Below are positions 54,741 through 62,792 of a stretch of 63,006 bases of DNA, piece by piece. Location of the stretch: positions 1 to 63,006 of the forward strand of contig JARGGH010000019.1 of assembly GCA_029210945.1 (NCBI GenBank), in the 5' to 3' direction. The notes beneath the pieces were generated by a model. The model saw nothing but the letters and a program-made list of their open reading frames with translations, searched no databases and was not told the origin of the DNA. Within the stretch, counting starts at the first letter, position 1. Every line of letters begins with the position of its first letter. The translations under genes were made by a program, and so were the position numbers. Source of the DNA: Anaerolineales bacterium (GTDB taxonomy: Bacteria > Chloroflexota > Anaerolineae > Anaerolineales > E44-bin32).

Positions 54741-55967
54741 ATGCTACTCAAGCGTTTATCACTGACCCAATTTCGGATATTTGACCGGCTCGATGCAGAG
54801 TTCACGACGGGCACGACGATCCTGGTTGGTTCCAACGCACAGGGAAAAACTTCCATCCTTGAAGCGATCTACTACCTCACCAGTGCAAATGGCGTTCAAG
54901 CAACGCACGATCGTGAATTAATCAGCTTTGGCGCGCTACAAGAGGCAACTCCTTATGCGCGCATCGTCGCCCAGATCGAGAGTCACTCACGCGACCAGAC
55001 GATCGAAATCCGGCTTTCGCTCCGGACCGCAGGCGATCAACCCCGGCCGCGGCTCATGAAAGAGATTCTCATCAATGGTGTCAAGCGGCGGGTCAGTGAC
55101 CTCGCCGGTGTGTTCAACGCGGTGTTGTTTTTACCCCGCGACATCGATGTCGTCGAAGGATCTCCCGGAAACCGCAGAGACTTCCTTGATGCAAGCCTCG
55201 CACAGGCAGACCCCGCATACGCGGCGGCGCTGACGGAGTACCGCAAGGTAATTTCACAACGCAACGCGCTGCTTAAACAACTGCGCGAACGTAGAGGCAA
55301 GTTTCAACAGCTTGACTTCTGGGATCAGCGTTTGAGCGAACACGGCTCGCTACTTATGGAGCAGCGCGCCCGGGCGCTATCTGAGCTCAACTCGCTCGCT
55401 GCGCGAGTCCATCAAGAGCTTTCCCGCGGAAAAGAACAGCTTGAACTGCTCTATCTGCCGAAATTCGATCCCACGCGTCGCAGCGATGGGCAAATGCATC
55501 CCAGGCCGGATCGCAACGATGCGATCGCAGCGCTCTCACGCGCCCGGCTGTCCTCCGCGCTCACCGAACGGCTGAACCGCATCCGCAAACACGAAATCCA
55601 GCGCGGCGTCTCCACCCTCGGTCCACACCGGGATGATTTCCAATTTTGCATAAACGGTGTCGATCTGGGGAGATTTGGATCGCGCGGCCAAAACCGCACT
55701 GCGCTGTTGGCTCTGAAGCTGGCCGAGATTCAATGGTTGAAGCACCGCACAGGTGAATGGCCGGTCCTGCTCTTGGACGAAGTGCTGGCAGAGCTCGATG
55801 TCGAGCGGCGCAGCGACCTGCTCGAGCGACTGAAGGCCGCCCCCCAATCGCTGTTAACCGCCGCTGATCCGGACATGTTCCTGCAACGCTTCCTGCGATC
55901 CGCTACGATCTGGAAAGTCTCCGCAGAGGGGCTCACACCCTACAGCAATCGCATATCCTCCGGCTGA
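54741..55967 (+). CDS. recF: DNA replication/repair protein RecF
   Basis: SMC-like ATPase that loads RecA at gaps with RecO/RecR. 408 residues. Visible: LKRLSLTQFRIFDRLD at the start, Walker A GSNAQGKTSILEAIYYLTSA, signature-type RGQNRTALLALKLAEIQWLK and Walker B WPVLLLDEVLAELD. The start is ATG 54741; the longer frame to 54708 has no support. In many bacteria recF lies next to dnaN/dnaA; here it is not. Its end overlaps the convergent rsmG by 28 bases. Confidence 0.93.
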   Translation: MLLKRLSLTQFRIFDRLDAEFTTGTTILVGSNAQGKTSILEAIYYLTSANGVQATHDRELISFGALQEATPYARIVAQIESHSRDQTIEIRLSLRTAGDQPRPRLMKEILINGVKRRVSDLAGVFNAVLFLPRDIDVVEGSPGNRRDFLDASLAQADPAYAAALTEYRKVISQRNALLKQLRERRGKFQQLDFWDQRLSEHGSLLMEQRARALSELNSLAARVHQELSRGKEQLELLYLPKFDPTRRSDGQMHPRPDRNDAIAALSRARLSSALTERLNRIRKHEIQRGVSTLGPHRDDFQFCINGVDLGRFGSRGQNRTALLALKLAEIQWLKHRTGEWPVLLLDEVLAELDVERRSDLLERLKAAPQSLLTAADPDMFLQRFLRSATIWKVSAEGLTPYSNRISSG

Positions 55968-56701
55968 GCCGAATTCGATCCGGATAGGGGGTGTTTTGAA
56001 GGCATACCCGGCCGGCGGGGATATTTGTCAGGTGTCGCAGCACACTTGCGGATGAGGATCAAGTAACGCGTCTCGGGAACCTTCGGGAGCTCTACCGGCG
56101 CGATCTGAAGCACTTCCCCACCGAGCAGCGTAAGTGCCTGTCTGGCGGAATGAATTTCTTCCGGCCCCGTGCTGCCTTTTTGCAGCACCGCGTGACCGTT
56201 CAGCTTAAGAAGCGGTAGGAGGTATTCGAGCAGCACGGGCGCAACCGCAACTGCACGCGCCAATGCCCAATCGTACGAGCTGCGGTGAAGTTTATCCTGC
56301 CCTAACGTCTCCGCACGGCTGTGAATGACCTCAACTCCGACCAATCCCAACCTCGCTACGATATGTTCACAGAAATCGGCCTTCTTGCGGATCGATTCGA
56401 CGAGAGTCAAGCGGATCGAGGGGCAGGCAATTTTAAGCACGATGCCAGGCAAACCTGCGCCCGTGCCGATGTCGATCACCCGCTGATCCGGACGGAATTG
56501 AGCGACCCGCAGACATGAAAGCGAGTCCAGAAAGTGCTTGATCTCAATCTCCCGCGGATCGGTAATCGCGGTCAGATTGACACGCTCATTCCATTCCAGC
56601 AGTTCGCCGGCGTAAGTTTGAAAGGCGTTCAGCTGGCCTGCGTTTAAATTCAGATTAAATAATCTTCTGGCCTCGACCCTCAGACCTTCATATCCATTCA
56701 T
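55940..56701 (-). CDS. rsmG: 16S rRNA (guanine-527-N7) methyltransferase RsmG
   Basis: AdoMet-dependent methyltransferase of the 530 loop of 16S rRNA. 253 residues with the expected WNERVNLTAITDPREIEIKH and the AdoMet loop RVIDIGTGAGLPGIVLKIA. The last ~25 residues are an extra basic/Pro tail that overlaps recF. Its start overlaps the asparaginase gene by 14 bases, so translation is coupled. Confidence 0.94.
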   Translation of the reverse strand: MNGYEGLRVEARRLFNLNLNAGQLNAFQTYAGELLEWNERVNLTAITDPREIEIKHFLDSLSCLRVAQFRPDQRVIDIGTGAGLPGIVLKIACPSIRLTLVESIRKKADFCEHIVARLGLVGVEVIHSRAETLGQDKLHRSSYDWALARAVAVAPVLLEYLLPLLKLNGHAVLQKGSTGPEEIHSARQALTLLGGEVLQIAPVELPKVPETRYLILIRKCAATPDKYPRRPGMPSKHPLSGSNSAQPEDMRLL

Positions 56702-57752
56702 AATTTACGTTGAAATCGCGATCAAACTGCGGGTTGATGCGGATCTCCCCAATCGTGATCCCGCTCAGATTGCGCACCGGCCGCGCATCGTAATTTGCCA
56801 GGGCGGCCCGTTCACCTTCTCGAAAACCTCCCAGCCGGCCCACAAGCTCAACGGCTGTCAAGGCAGCCGCACGATGACTTTTATCATCGCCGTCATGGAC
56901 CTTGATGGCGATCCCCATCGCCGGTGAGCCTTCGGCCAGGGCACCCTCCGGTATACCAATCGACTGGAAACCCTCCGCCCCGGATTTGCTCACCATCCTG
57001 CCGCCAACTGCCTGCATGAACTGTGTGTCAAATTTACCGGGCCCGGCGACCAACTCTGGATACCGCCTCATCGCCCCGACGATGCTCTCGCAAGCGCGAC
57101 GTCGAGCATCCTCAAAACCGTCCGGACGAACAAGGCGTGCATATGCGCCGGCGCTCTTGTGAAGCGGCATTGCGAATGTCGGTGCGGAACAGCCGTCCAC
57201 ACCTACGATGATTGAGTCGATTGGCATCGCGCTCATTTCAGAAATTGCCTGTAAGATGCGCTGCTGAACATGGTGGTCCGGGGACAAATATGAATCGAGA
57301 TCTCCGCCAAGGTATTTCGCCAGCCCCAGCATTCCCGCGTGCTTGCCAGAGCAGTTATTCCGAACAGGCCCCAGCGGTTCACCGGCGCGCAGCAATCGCT
57401 CGTAAGCATCTTCATCATACGGGACATGGATGCCGCACTGAAGCGCACTCTCAGGCTCATCGATCTTCACCAACAATTGTCGGGCCAGATCCACGTGTCG
57501 GTTGGTTCCCGTGTGTGAAGCACAAACCAGTGCCAGATCACGGGCTTCAAACCCGAAGTGCTCCGCTGCGCCACTCTCGACAAATGGAATCGCCTGGAAT
57601 GGCTTCGCGCTTGAGCGCAGGAAAGTGACCAGCCCCGGATCCCCCCAGGATCCAAGCAGGCGACCAGCGGCATCCACAACCGCAAACGAGACGACGTGTT
57701 TCGATTCCACCTGTCCCGCCCGCAGCACTTCAAAGAGCGCATATTCATGCAT
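56688..57752 (-). CDS. L-asparaginase II family protein (Rhizobium-type)
   Basis: Hydrolyses asparagine to aspartate and ammonia. 354 residues of the thermolabile asparaginase family unrelated to E. coli AnsA/AnsB. Motifs: LRSSAKPFQAIPFVESGAAE with the Ser-x-x-Lys pair, CASHTGTNRHVDLA, and NNCSGKHAGMLGLAKYLGG. No signal peptide. The ATG at 57752 (MHEYALFEVLRAG) is preferred to 57770. It is third in the kinase-MBL-asparaginase-rsmG run. Confidence 0.88.
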   Translation of the reverse strand: MHEYALFEVLRAGQVESKHVVSFAVVDAAGRLLGSWGDPGLVTFLRSSAKPFQAIPFVESGAAEHFGFEARDLALVCASHTGTNRHVDLARQLLVKIDEPESALQCGIHVPYDEDAYERLLRAGEPLGPVRNNCSGKHAGMLGLAKYLGGDLDSYLSPDHHVQQRILQAISEMSAMPIDSIIVGVDGCSAPTFAMPLHKSAGAYARLVRPDGFEDARRRACESIVGAMRRYPELVAGPGKFDTQFMQAVGGRMVSKSGAEGFQSIGIPEGALAEGSPAMGIAIKVHDGDDKSHRAAALTAVELVGRLGGFREGERAALANYDARPVRNLSGITIGEIRINPQFDRDFNVNYEWI

Positions 57753-57817
57753 GTTTACCCGCTTCCACACGAATGGAACGCAATCGAATGATGCGTATCC
57801 TTACCGATGAGGGAACC

Positions 57818-58645
57818 TTAATCCTGCAGTAATTCGTACAGGTCAATTAGACCGGTTTGCAGCCGGAAGATGCCGAGTTCTCTGCTTTGGCCGACGACCT
57901 GGAAATCTTCGATGAGTTCTGCTGCGTAATCCATCGCAGCCGCATCTCGATCATCGACTTTGGCGAGCTTCTTCAGGCGAGTCTCGACCTTGCGGATAAA
58001 GCGGGCCATGTTATTAATTTCATCGCGGCTGACCAGACCGCCGTGGGCACAGACAATTTTATAGCCGTCGCGCTCCAGCTTACGCAGGTCATCGAGCGCG
58101 TCGAGCCAGAGCGACAGGTCACTTGTGCCAATATAGGGTGGGGCGTCCACAGTGACCGCATCACCGACAAAAGCAACCGAGGTCGTGTCCTCGAGCACCC
58201 ACAACGAGCCGGGTCGTGGCCCGGAGCGGTGCAGGAAGCGAATATCCTTTGTGCCCAGCCGAAGGATCAGTTCCTGGTTAAATGTAATTTCCGGCATGGC
58301 GGACTGGACACCTGTGACCCTCTTCAAACGGTCTGACTCCGCCCCGATCGGATGCGCGCTGCCCTTAAAAGTGTCTGGCCACTCCCGGATCGTCTCGAGG
58401 GTGAGGTCATGTGCAATCCTGGGAAGGTCCAACGCTCTCGTCCCCAGCACTCGGTCAGGATGGGAATCAACCAGGACTACATAGTGAACTGCGCCGATCG
58501 ACTCGACCTCCGTCAACCACTGCTTGATATCGTCCACAAGCAGCGGGGTATCGACCAACATCACCTCTTCGTCATCAGCGATCACACCGATTTCGCCTGA
58601 AGGGAACTTGCTTTCAACCCAAACCTGTGACGCTACTCTCCGCAT
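57818..58645 (-). CDS. Metallo-beta-lactamase-fold protein with degenerate metal site
   Basis: 275 residues with the MBL fold. The usual HxHxDH reads DSHPDR here (first His to Asp, last His to Arg). The GHTPGS segment reads GPRPGS, losing another His. GDAV and the late HGG are kept. Binding of two zinc ions is therefore unlikely; one ion or none is possible. C-terminal helices (about 190-275) follow. ATG 58645 has GAGGAG upstream; the frame to 58870 overlaps the kinase gene and is not real. It lies 25 bases behind that kinase gene. Confidence 0.72.
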   Translation of the reverse strand: MRRVASQVWVESKFPSGEIGVIADDEEVMLVDTPLLVDDIKQWLTEVESIGAVHYVVLVDSHPDRVLGTRALDLPRIAHDLTLETIREWPDTFKGSAHPIGAESDRLKRVTGVQSAMPEITFNQELILRLGTKDIRFLHRSGPRPGSLWVLEDTTSVAFVGDAVTVDAPPYIGTSDLSLWLDALDDLRKLERDGYKIVCAHGGLVSRDEINNMARFIRKVETRLKKLAKVDDRDAAAMDYAAELIEDFQVVGQSRELGIFRLQTGLIDLYELLQD

Positions 58646-58670
58646 AAATGCTCCTCTTGGAAAGCTGAGA

Positions 58671-60761
58671 TTACGATTGCGGCAGTGTGAAAGAGAACGT
58701 AGACCCCTGTCCTTCTTCGCTTTCCACCCAGATGCTGCCGCCGTGTGCTTCAACGGCCATGCGGCAGAACGCGAGCCCAAGACCCAGCCCTTTTGGCCTG
58801 TCATCCTTGGTGACGCGGGTGAACTTGTCGAATATTTTGTCCAGATCTTCGGCCGGGATCCCAGGGCCACTGTCGGCTACGCTGACAAGCAGCTCTCCAT
58901 CCCGGGTTCCCGCGCGGACGGTAATCTGGTCACCGCCGCGGGTGTATTTGATGGCGTTTTCGAGCAGGTTGATCAAGACCCGGCGGATCATGTCAACGTC
59001 CATTTCAAGCGTCGGCAGCCGGGGTGGCAGTTCCATGCGCAGCATCTGGCCCTTCGCTTCTGCTGTCGGATGGATCTCTTCCACAGCTTCCGCAGCCAAT
59101 GCACCGATCGAGGCTTGCGTCTTGTTCAGCACAGCCCGGTTAGTTTCAAGACGATCCAGGTCCAGCAGCGATTCGACCAGACGGGAAGCCCTGCGGCTCG
59201 AACGCATCGCGATGGAGAGCACTGACCGAATCGTCTCATCATCGCCGGTCAGGGTCGCCTGAAGGACTTCAAGGCTCGAAATAATGTTGCCAATCGGAGA
59301 ACGAAGGTCGTGGAAGATCATCGATGTCAAATCGGTTCGCAATTCGGCCAGCGCGAGTCGCTCAGAGATATCACGCATAATCCACTGCAAGAAGGAGATC
59401 GTGCCAATCTGGATTCTTTTAACGTGCACCTCGACAGGGAGTTGACGACCGGTCCGACTCAACGCATGGGTATCATACGAAATCGTCTCGCTGGTATCCA
59501 GCTGATCCAATTTTTCCGGCAATCGATCGCGGGCGGCCTCGTGCAGGGAAAATATATTTTCGCTCACCAGTTGCTCGTGAGTGAATCCCAGGAACGTCTC
59601 TGCACGTCGATTGGCGTCGGTTACTTTCCCCTGCAGGTCGGTGATAAGGATCGTGTCGATGCTGTCTTCGAAAAGGCTTGCATAGCGCTGACGTGCAGCC
59701 TGGGTCTGTTCGAAGAGTTGGGCGTGGAAAATAGCGGTCCCTGCAAGCCGGGCGATACCGGTCAACAAATCGACATGCTCAGGGAGCAGCATTCCGCTGC
59801 TCGGGTTAATCGCTTCAAGCACACCGATAGTTTTATTTCGGACCTGGACCGGCACACACGCCATCACACGTGTCTCAAAGGCGACCCGCTTGTCAATCTC
59901 TGCAAAAAAACGCGGGTCGGACTGCACATCTCTGACGAAAAGCGCTTCCTCATTCTGCAGGACCCAGCCGGAGATGCCCTGATCTTTCTCAAGGCGCGTA
60001 CCGACGACTTGATCGGCCGCTCTCCCACTGGCGACTTTGAAGATGAGTTCGCCCGACTCCTCATCAATCAATGCCAGCGAGGCGGCTTCCACATCGAGGC
60101 TTTTCATCGTCTGTTCTGTGATGCGCTGGAGCACCTCATCGACTTCCAGACTGGAGGTAATTGCCCGTGCTGTTTCGCTGAGCGCCTTCATAGCCCGCAG
60201 CTGCCGTTGGCTCACGTCGTACAGGTGGGCATTGTTGACTGCGATGCCAGCCTGGTCAGCGATCGAGGTCGCCAGGGCCAGATCTTCGGCGGAGAAATGC
60301 CCCGCTTTCCTACGGCCTAACGTCAACACACCGACGACGCGATCGCGGGCGATCAATGGCACACTGATCGCCGAGCGGGTTTCGTCCTCATCTTGTTGTT
60401 CGGGTTTTTGAAGCCAGCGAGGGTCGTGGAGCGTGTCATCAATCAACACCGCTTCACGGTTCTCGACCACCCATCCGGCGAGACCTTGCTCATAGGTATC
60501 GCGCAGTTGATCACCTGTGTGATCGTGCACTCTCCCGCCGTATGCGACTGCCCCTTCGGTCACTTCGCCGCGTTCATCAAGAACCAGAATGCTGCCCGCC
60601 GGGGCACCGACGGCTTCAAGCGTCAGCCGTAAAATGCGCTGCAGCAGATCACGCAGATCCAGCTGAGCGGTCAGCTCACGGCTGATCGAGTAGAGCAGGT
60701 CGAGGGAGGCTTTCGTGCGCTCTTTCAATGCGAAAATATCCGTATCCTGGCAAAACCGCAA
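58671..60761 (-). CDS. GAF-GAF-PAS sensor histidine kinase
   Basis: 696-residue soluble kinase. GAF 1 (about 30-180), GAF 2 (about 195-345), PAS (about 355-460, DTILITDLQGKVTDANRRAE), then HisKA with IFHDLRSPIGNIISSLEVLQ and HATPase with NLLENAIKYTRGG, DSGPGIP and KGLGLGLAFCRMAVEAHGG. No receiver or membrane helix. The start is a TTG directly after an in-frame stop, so no earlier start exists. A promoter-like GCTATGCTATACT lies ~145 bases upstream. The MBL-fold gene follows and may belong to the same pathway. Confidence 0.85.
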   Translation of the reverse strand: MRFCQDTDIFALKERTKASLDLLYSISRELTAQLDLRDLLQRILRLTLEAVGAPAGSILVLDERGEVTEGAVAYGGRVHDHTGDQLRDTYEQGLAGWVVENREAVLIDDTLHDPRWLQKPEQQDEDETRSAISVPLIARDRVVGVLTLGRRKAGHFSAEDLALATSIADQAGIAVNNAHLYDVSQRQLRAMKALSETARAITSSLEVDEVLQRITEQTMKSLDVEAASLALIDEESGELIFKVASGRAADQVVGTRLEKDQGISGWVLQNEEALFVRDVQSDPRFFAEIDKRVAFETRVMACVPVQVRNKTIGVLEAINPSSGMLLPEHVDLLTGIARLAGTAIFHAQLFEQTQAARQRYASLFEDSIDTILITDLQGKVTDANRRAETFLGFTHEQLVSENIFSLHEAARDRLPEKLDQLDTSETISYDTHALSRTGRQLPVEVHVKRIQIGTISFLQWIMRDISERLALAELRTDLTSMIFHDLRSPIGNIISSLEVLQATLTGDDETIRSVLSIAMRSSRRASRLVESLLDLDRLETNRAVLNKTQASIGALAAEAVEEIHPTAEAKGQMLRMELPPRLPTLEMDVDMIRRVLINLLENAIKYTRGGDQITVRAGTRDGELLVSVADSGPGIPAEDLDKIFDKFTRVTKDDRPKGLGLGLAFCRMAVEAHGGSIWVESEEGQGSTFSFTLPQS

Positions 60762-60796
60762 TCAAATCAGCGACTTGTGCCGGCTGCCCGCTGTGT

Positions 60797-60833
60797 GCTT
60801 ACCCGCCTGCCCATGAGACGCAGGCGGGTAAGC
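60797..60833. repeat. 14-bp perfect inverted repeat
   Basis: GC-rich inverted repeat (60797-60810 with 60820-60833, loop of nine) in the leader region of the kinase gene, between the kinase gene and the stop of the Rossmann-fold gene. No U-run follows on the minus strand. It could end the upstream gene or control the kinase leader. Confidence 0.6.
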
Positions 60834-60908
60834 AAACCCGATCGCGATCACAGCGTTCACACAGCGAATTGACCACCAGCTAACATAACTAGAGATCAGA
60901 ACGCTTCG

Positions 60909-60921
60909 AGTATAGCATAGC
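60909..60921 (-). promoter_or_regulatory. Extended -10 promoter of 58.7 kb kinase
   Basis: GCTATGCTATACT on the minus strand. Transcription from here would pass through the 14-bp inverted repeat before reaching the start codon. Confidence 0.45.
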
Positions 60922-60978
60922 GAACCCATCCCGGTTCACAGGACATTCGCACCATATTGCGCCAGAAGATCCAGAGCG

Positions 60979-62673
60979 CTAGTCCTTTCCCCGCCGGCCG
61001 TCCTCTTCGTGGATGAACAACCAGCCGACAATCTCGCCGATGTCAAAACGATCATCATCTTTCCAATTGCGCACGGCAGGATAGCTGCGATCGTAGCGCG
61101 AGCTAGTTTCACCCTCCAGGATCACCTTGTTGGCGGTCTTGATCGCCTGCAGGCGTGCCTGCCAGCGAGCCATATTCTGGGCGGTCAGATCCACCCAGCC
61201 GTGCTGCGCGTCAGCAGCCTTCATCACCGGTCCTCGTAGAATGCGTTCTCCATCCGGGGCCAGGATCGGGATGCCAATTGAGAGAATGTGCTGCCGCAAC
61301 CGGGCATCGTCAGCGACCAATGACCAGCAGTCGTTGGCAAGCGAATCGGGATCAGATTCGATCGCCTGTGTGAGTCGATCGGCAACACGCTTCAGCAGGT
61401 ATGCCTCGAAGAGCAGTTTTGAAAGACGCGGAGGACCAAGAAGCTCAAACGCGATCGAATCGACGTCGTGCTGTTCTTCAAGCATACGCATGCGGTTGAT
61501 TGCTGCTTCACGCAGATAGCCTGCCCGGTAGCTCGGTCCCATGGCGCTTGCGTCCAGGCTGGCGATCACATCATGCCCGGTGTTACCCCCCTTCAGTTCG
61601 GCAACCACATCGGCGGCGATCTCTTCCGGCGTGACGAACTGCATCTGGCCCAGGGTCGTTATGGCGGTGAACTCTCCCAGGGCGAAGAGGCCGTTCTCGC
61701 CTGTGTCGATGTAGACCGATTCAAGGTACTCACCGGTCTCGGTTCCGAAGGCACCTTCGGGTTCAACCGTCACGGCATCACTCAACGGGTATGCCGCTTG
61801 AGGGTCGCAATCGTAGAGCGGAAATTCGCGCCCGCCGCCATGGACACGCCCATAATCGATCGCTTTCCAGGCGATGGCTGCCGTGGGCTTTATCTCCTTC
61901 ACGACCGCTGGTCCACCCGGCGTGCGAGCTAATAGAAACGTGAGCATCGTCTGGGCACCGGCGATCGCCGACTTTGAGAGCAGCACCCGCGAGGGTTTTT
62001 CTTCGCCATGGGTATAGGGAATATTGAGCCCCATGCCCCCGGTTCCGCTCGTCCCAACCTTGATATAGGCCTGTGAACCGGCTGCGAGCAGCGCTTCGTA
62101 AAGTATCTGCACATGGCGAACCAGTTGAGGCACATAAAGCGAGGCCAACAGCCGCTCGACTTCTTCAGGCCAATTTGCCTCTGCCTCTTCAGCAATCAAG
62201 TTCTCGAGCCGGCGGGCGGTCTGGTAAATATTCTGGTATGCGACCGCCGTCGCCGTGTTCACACAATCGATGACGATGTCAGCGGGCACATTTTCGAGGC
62301 CTTCAGCACGGCCGGTAATCAGTTGGAAAAGCAGCGAAGAGACCAGGATCTCCTCATCCAGCTCATTGAGGATGTCGGCGACAAGGCGCTTGCGCATTTC
62401 GGGATCGTCCTGGAGTGCAACGCGCGGGTGCCCACCCTTACCCAGCGTCTGCCACTCGGCGCGCAAAAGCAAATCTCCCCAGGCGGGGAGAATGATGGTC
62501 GCCGTTCCGGGATGTGCATTCCGCAGATCCTCGACAGCTTTCTGCGCCTGCTCCTGACGAAGCGACGCCACGATCAGCCTGGCCGGTTCATCACGCAACA
62601 GCTCCCGGCAAACCGCCATGCCCACCAACCCGTAGCCACCCAGAACGAGGACGGTTTTGTCTCGTATGTCCAA
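60979..62673 (-). CDS. Large Rossmann-fold (SDR-like) protein of unknown function
   Basis: 564 residues. The N-terminus binds a dinucleotide: TVLVLGGYGLVGMAVCRELL has the GGxGxxG pattern of short-chain dehydrogenase/epimerase proteins. Later stretches such as AYIKVGTSGTGGMGLNIPYT and LPAWGDLLLRAEWQ do not match an SDR I can name, and about 300 C-terminal residues are unassigned. TTG start with GGGAGG seven bases before. No family-typical YxxxK catalytic pair is evident, so the reaction is unknown. Confidence 0.7.
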   Translation of the reverse strand: MDIRDKTVLVLGGYGLVGMAVCRELLRDEPARLIVASLRQEQAQKAVEDLRNAHPGTATIILPAWGDLLLRAEWQTLGKGGHPRVALQDDPEMRKRLVADILNELDEEILVSSLLFQLITGRAEGLENVPADIVIDCVNTATAVAYQNIYQTARRLENLIAEEAEANWPEEVERLLASLYVPQLVRHVQILYEALLAAGSQAYIKVGTSGTGGMGLNIPYTHGEEKPSRVLLSKSAIAGAQTMLTFLLARTPGGPAVVKEIKPTAAIAWKAIDYGRVHGGGREFPLYDCDPQAAYPLSDAVTVEPEGAFGTETGEYLESVYIDTGENGLFALGEFTAITTLGQMQFVTPEEIAADVVAELKGGNTGHDVIASLDASAMGPSYRAGYLREAAINRMRMLEEQHDVDSIAFELLGPPRLSKLLFEAYLLKRVADRLTQAIESDPDSLANDCWSLVADDARLRQHILSIGIPILAPDGERILRGPVMKAADAQHGWVDLTAQNMARWQARLQAIKTANKVILEGETSSRYDRSYPAVRNWKDDDRFDIGEIVGWLFIHEEDGRRGKD

Positions 62674-62732
62674 GGTTCAACCTCCCGCAGATGAGATCAC
62701 AATCATTGAGCATAGCCTATTAAGGTGGGCCG

Positions 62733-62763
62733 GAAAAGCAAACGCGCCAGATGACTGGCGCGT
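62733..62763 (-). terminator. Rho-independent terminator behind holin-like gene
   Basis: Nine-base stem (62742-62750 with 62755-62763), loop ATGA, followed on the minus strand by TTTGCTTTTCC. Confidence 0.8.
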
Positions 62764-62792
62764 GAAGTGCATCTCGAACGGGGATAATTCGA

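Noticed and set aside
59310..60320. 336-codon plus-strand frame opposite the 58.7 kb kinase
   Set aside because: Antisense shadow of a strongly coding gene with GAF, PAS and kinase motifs; no ribosome-binding site or family resemblance.
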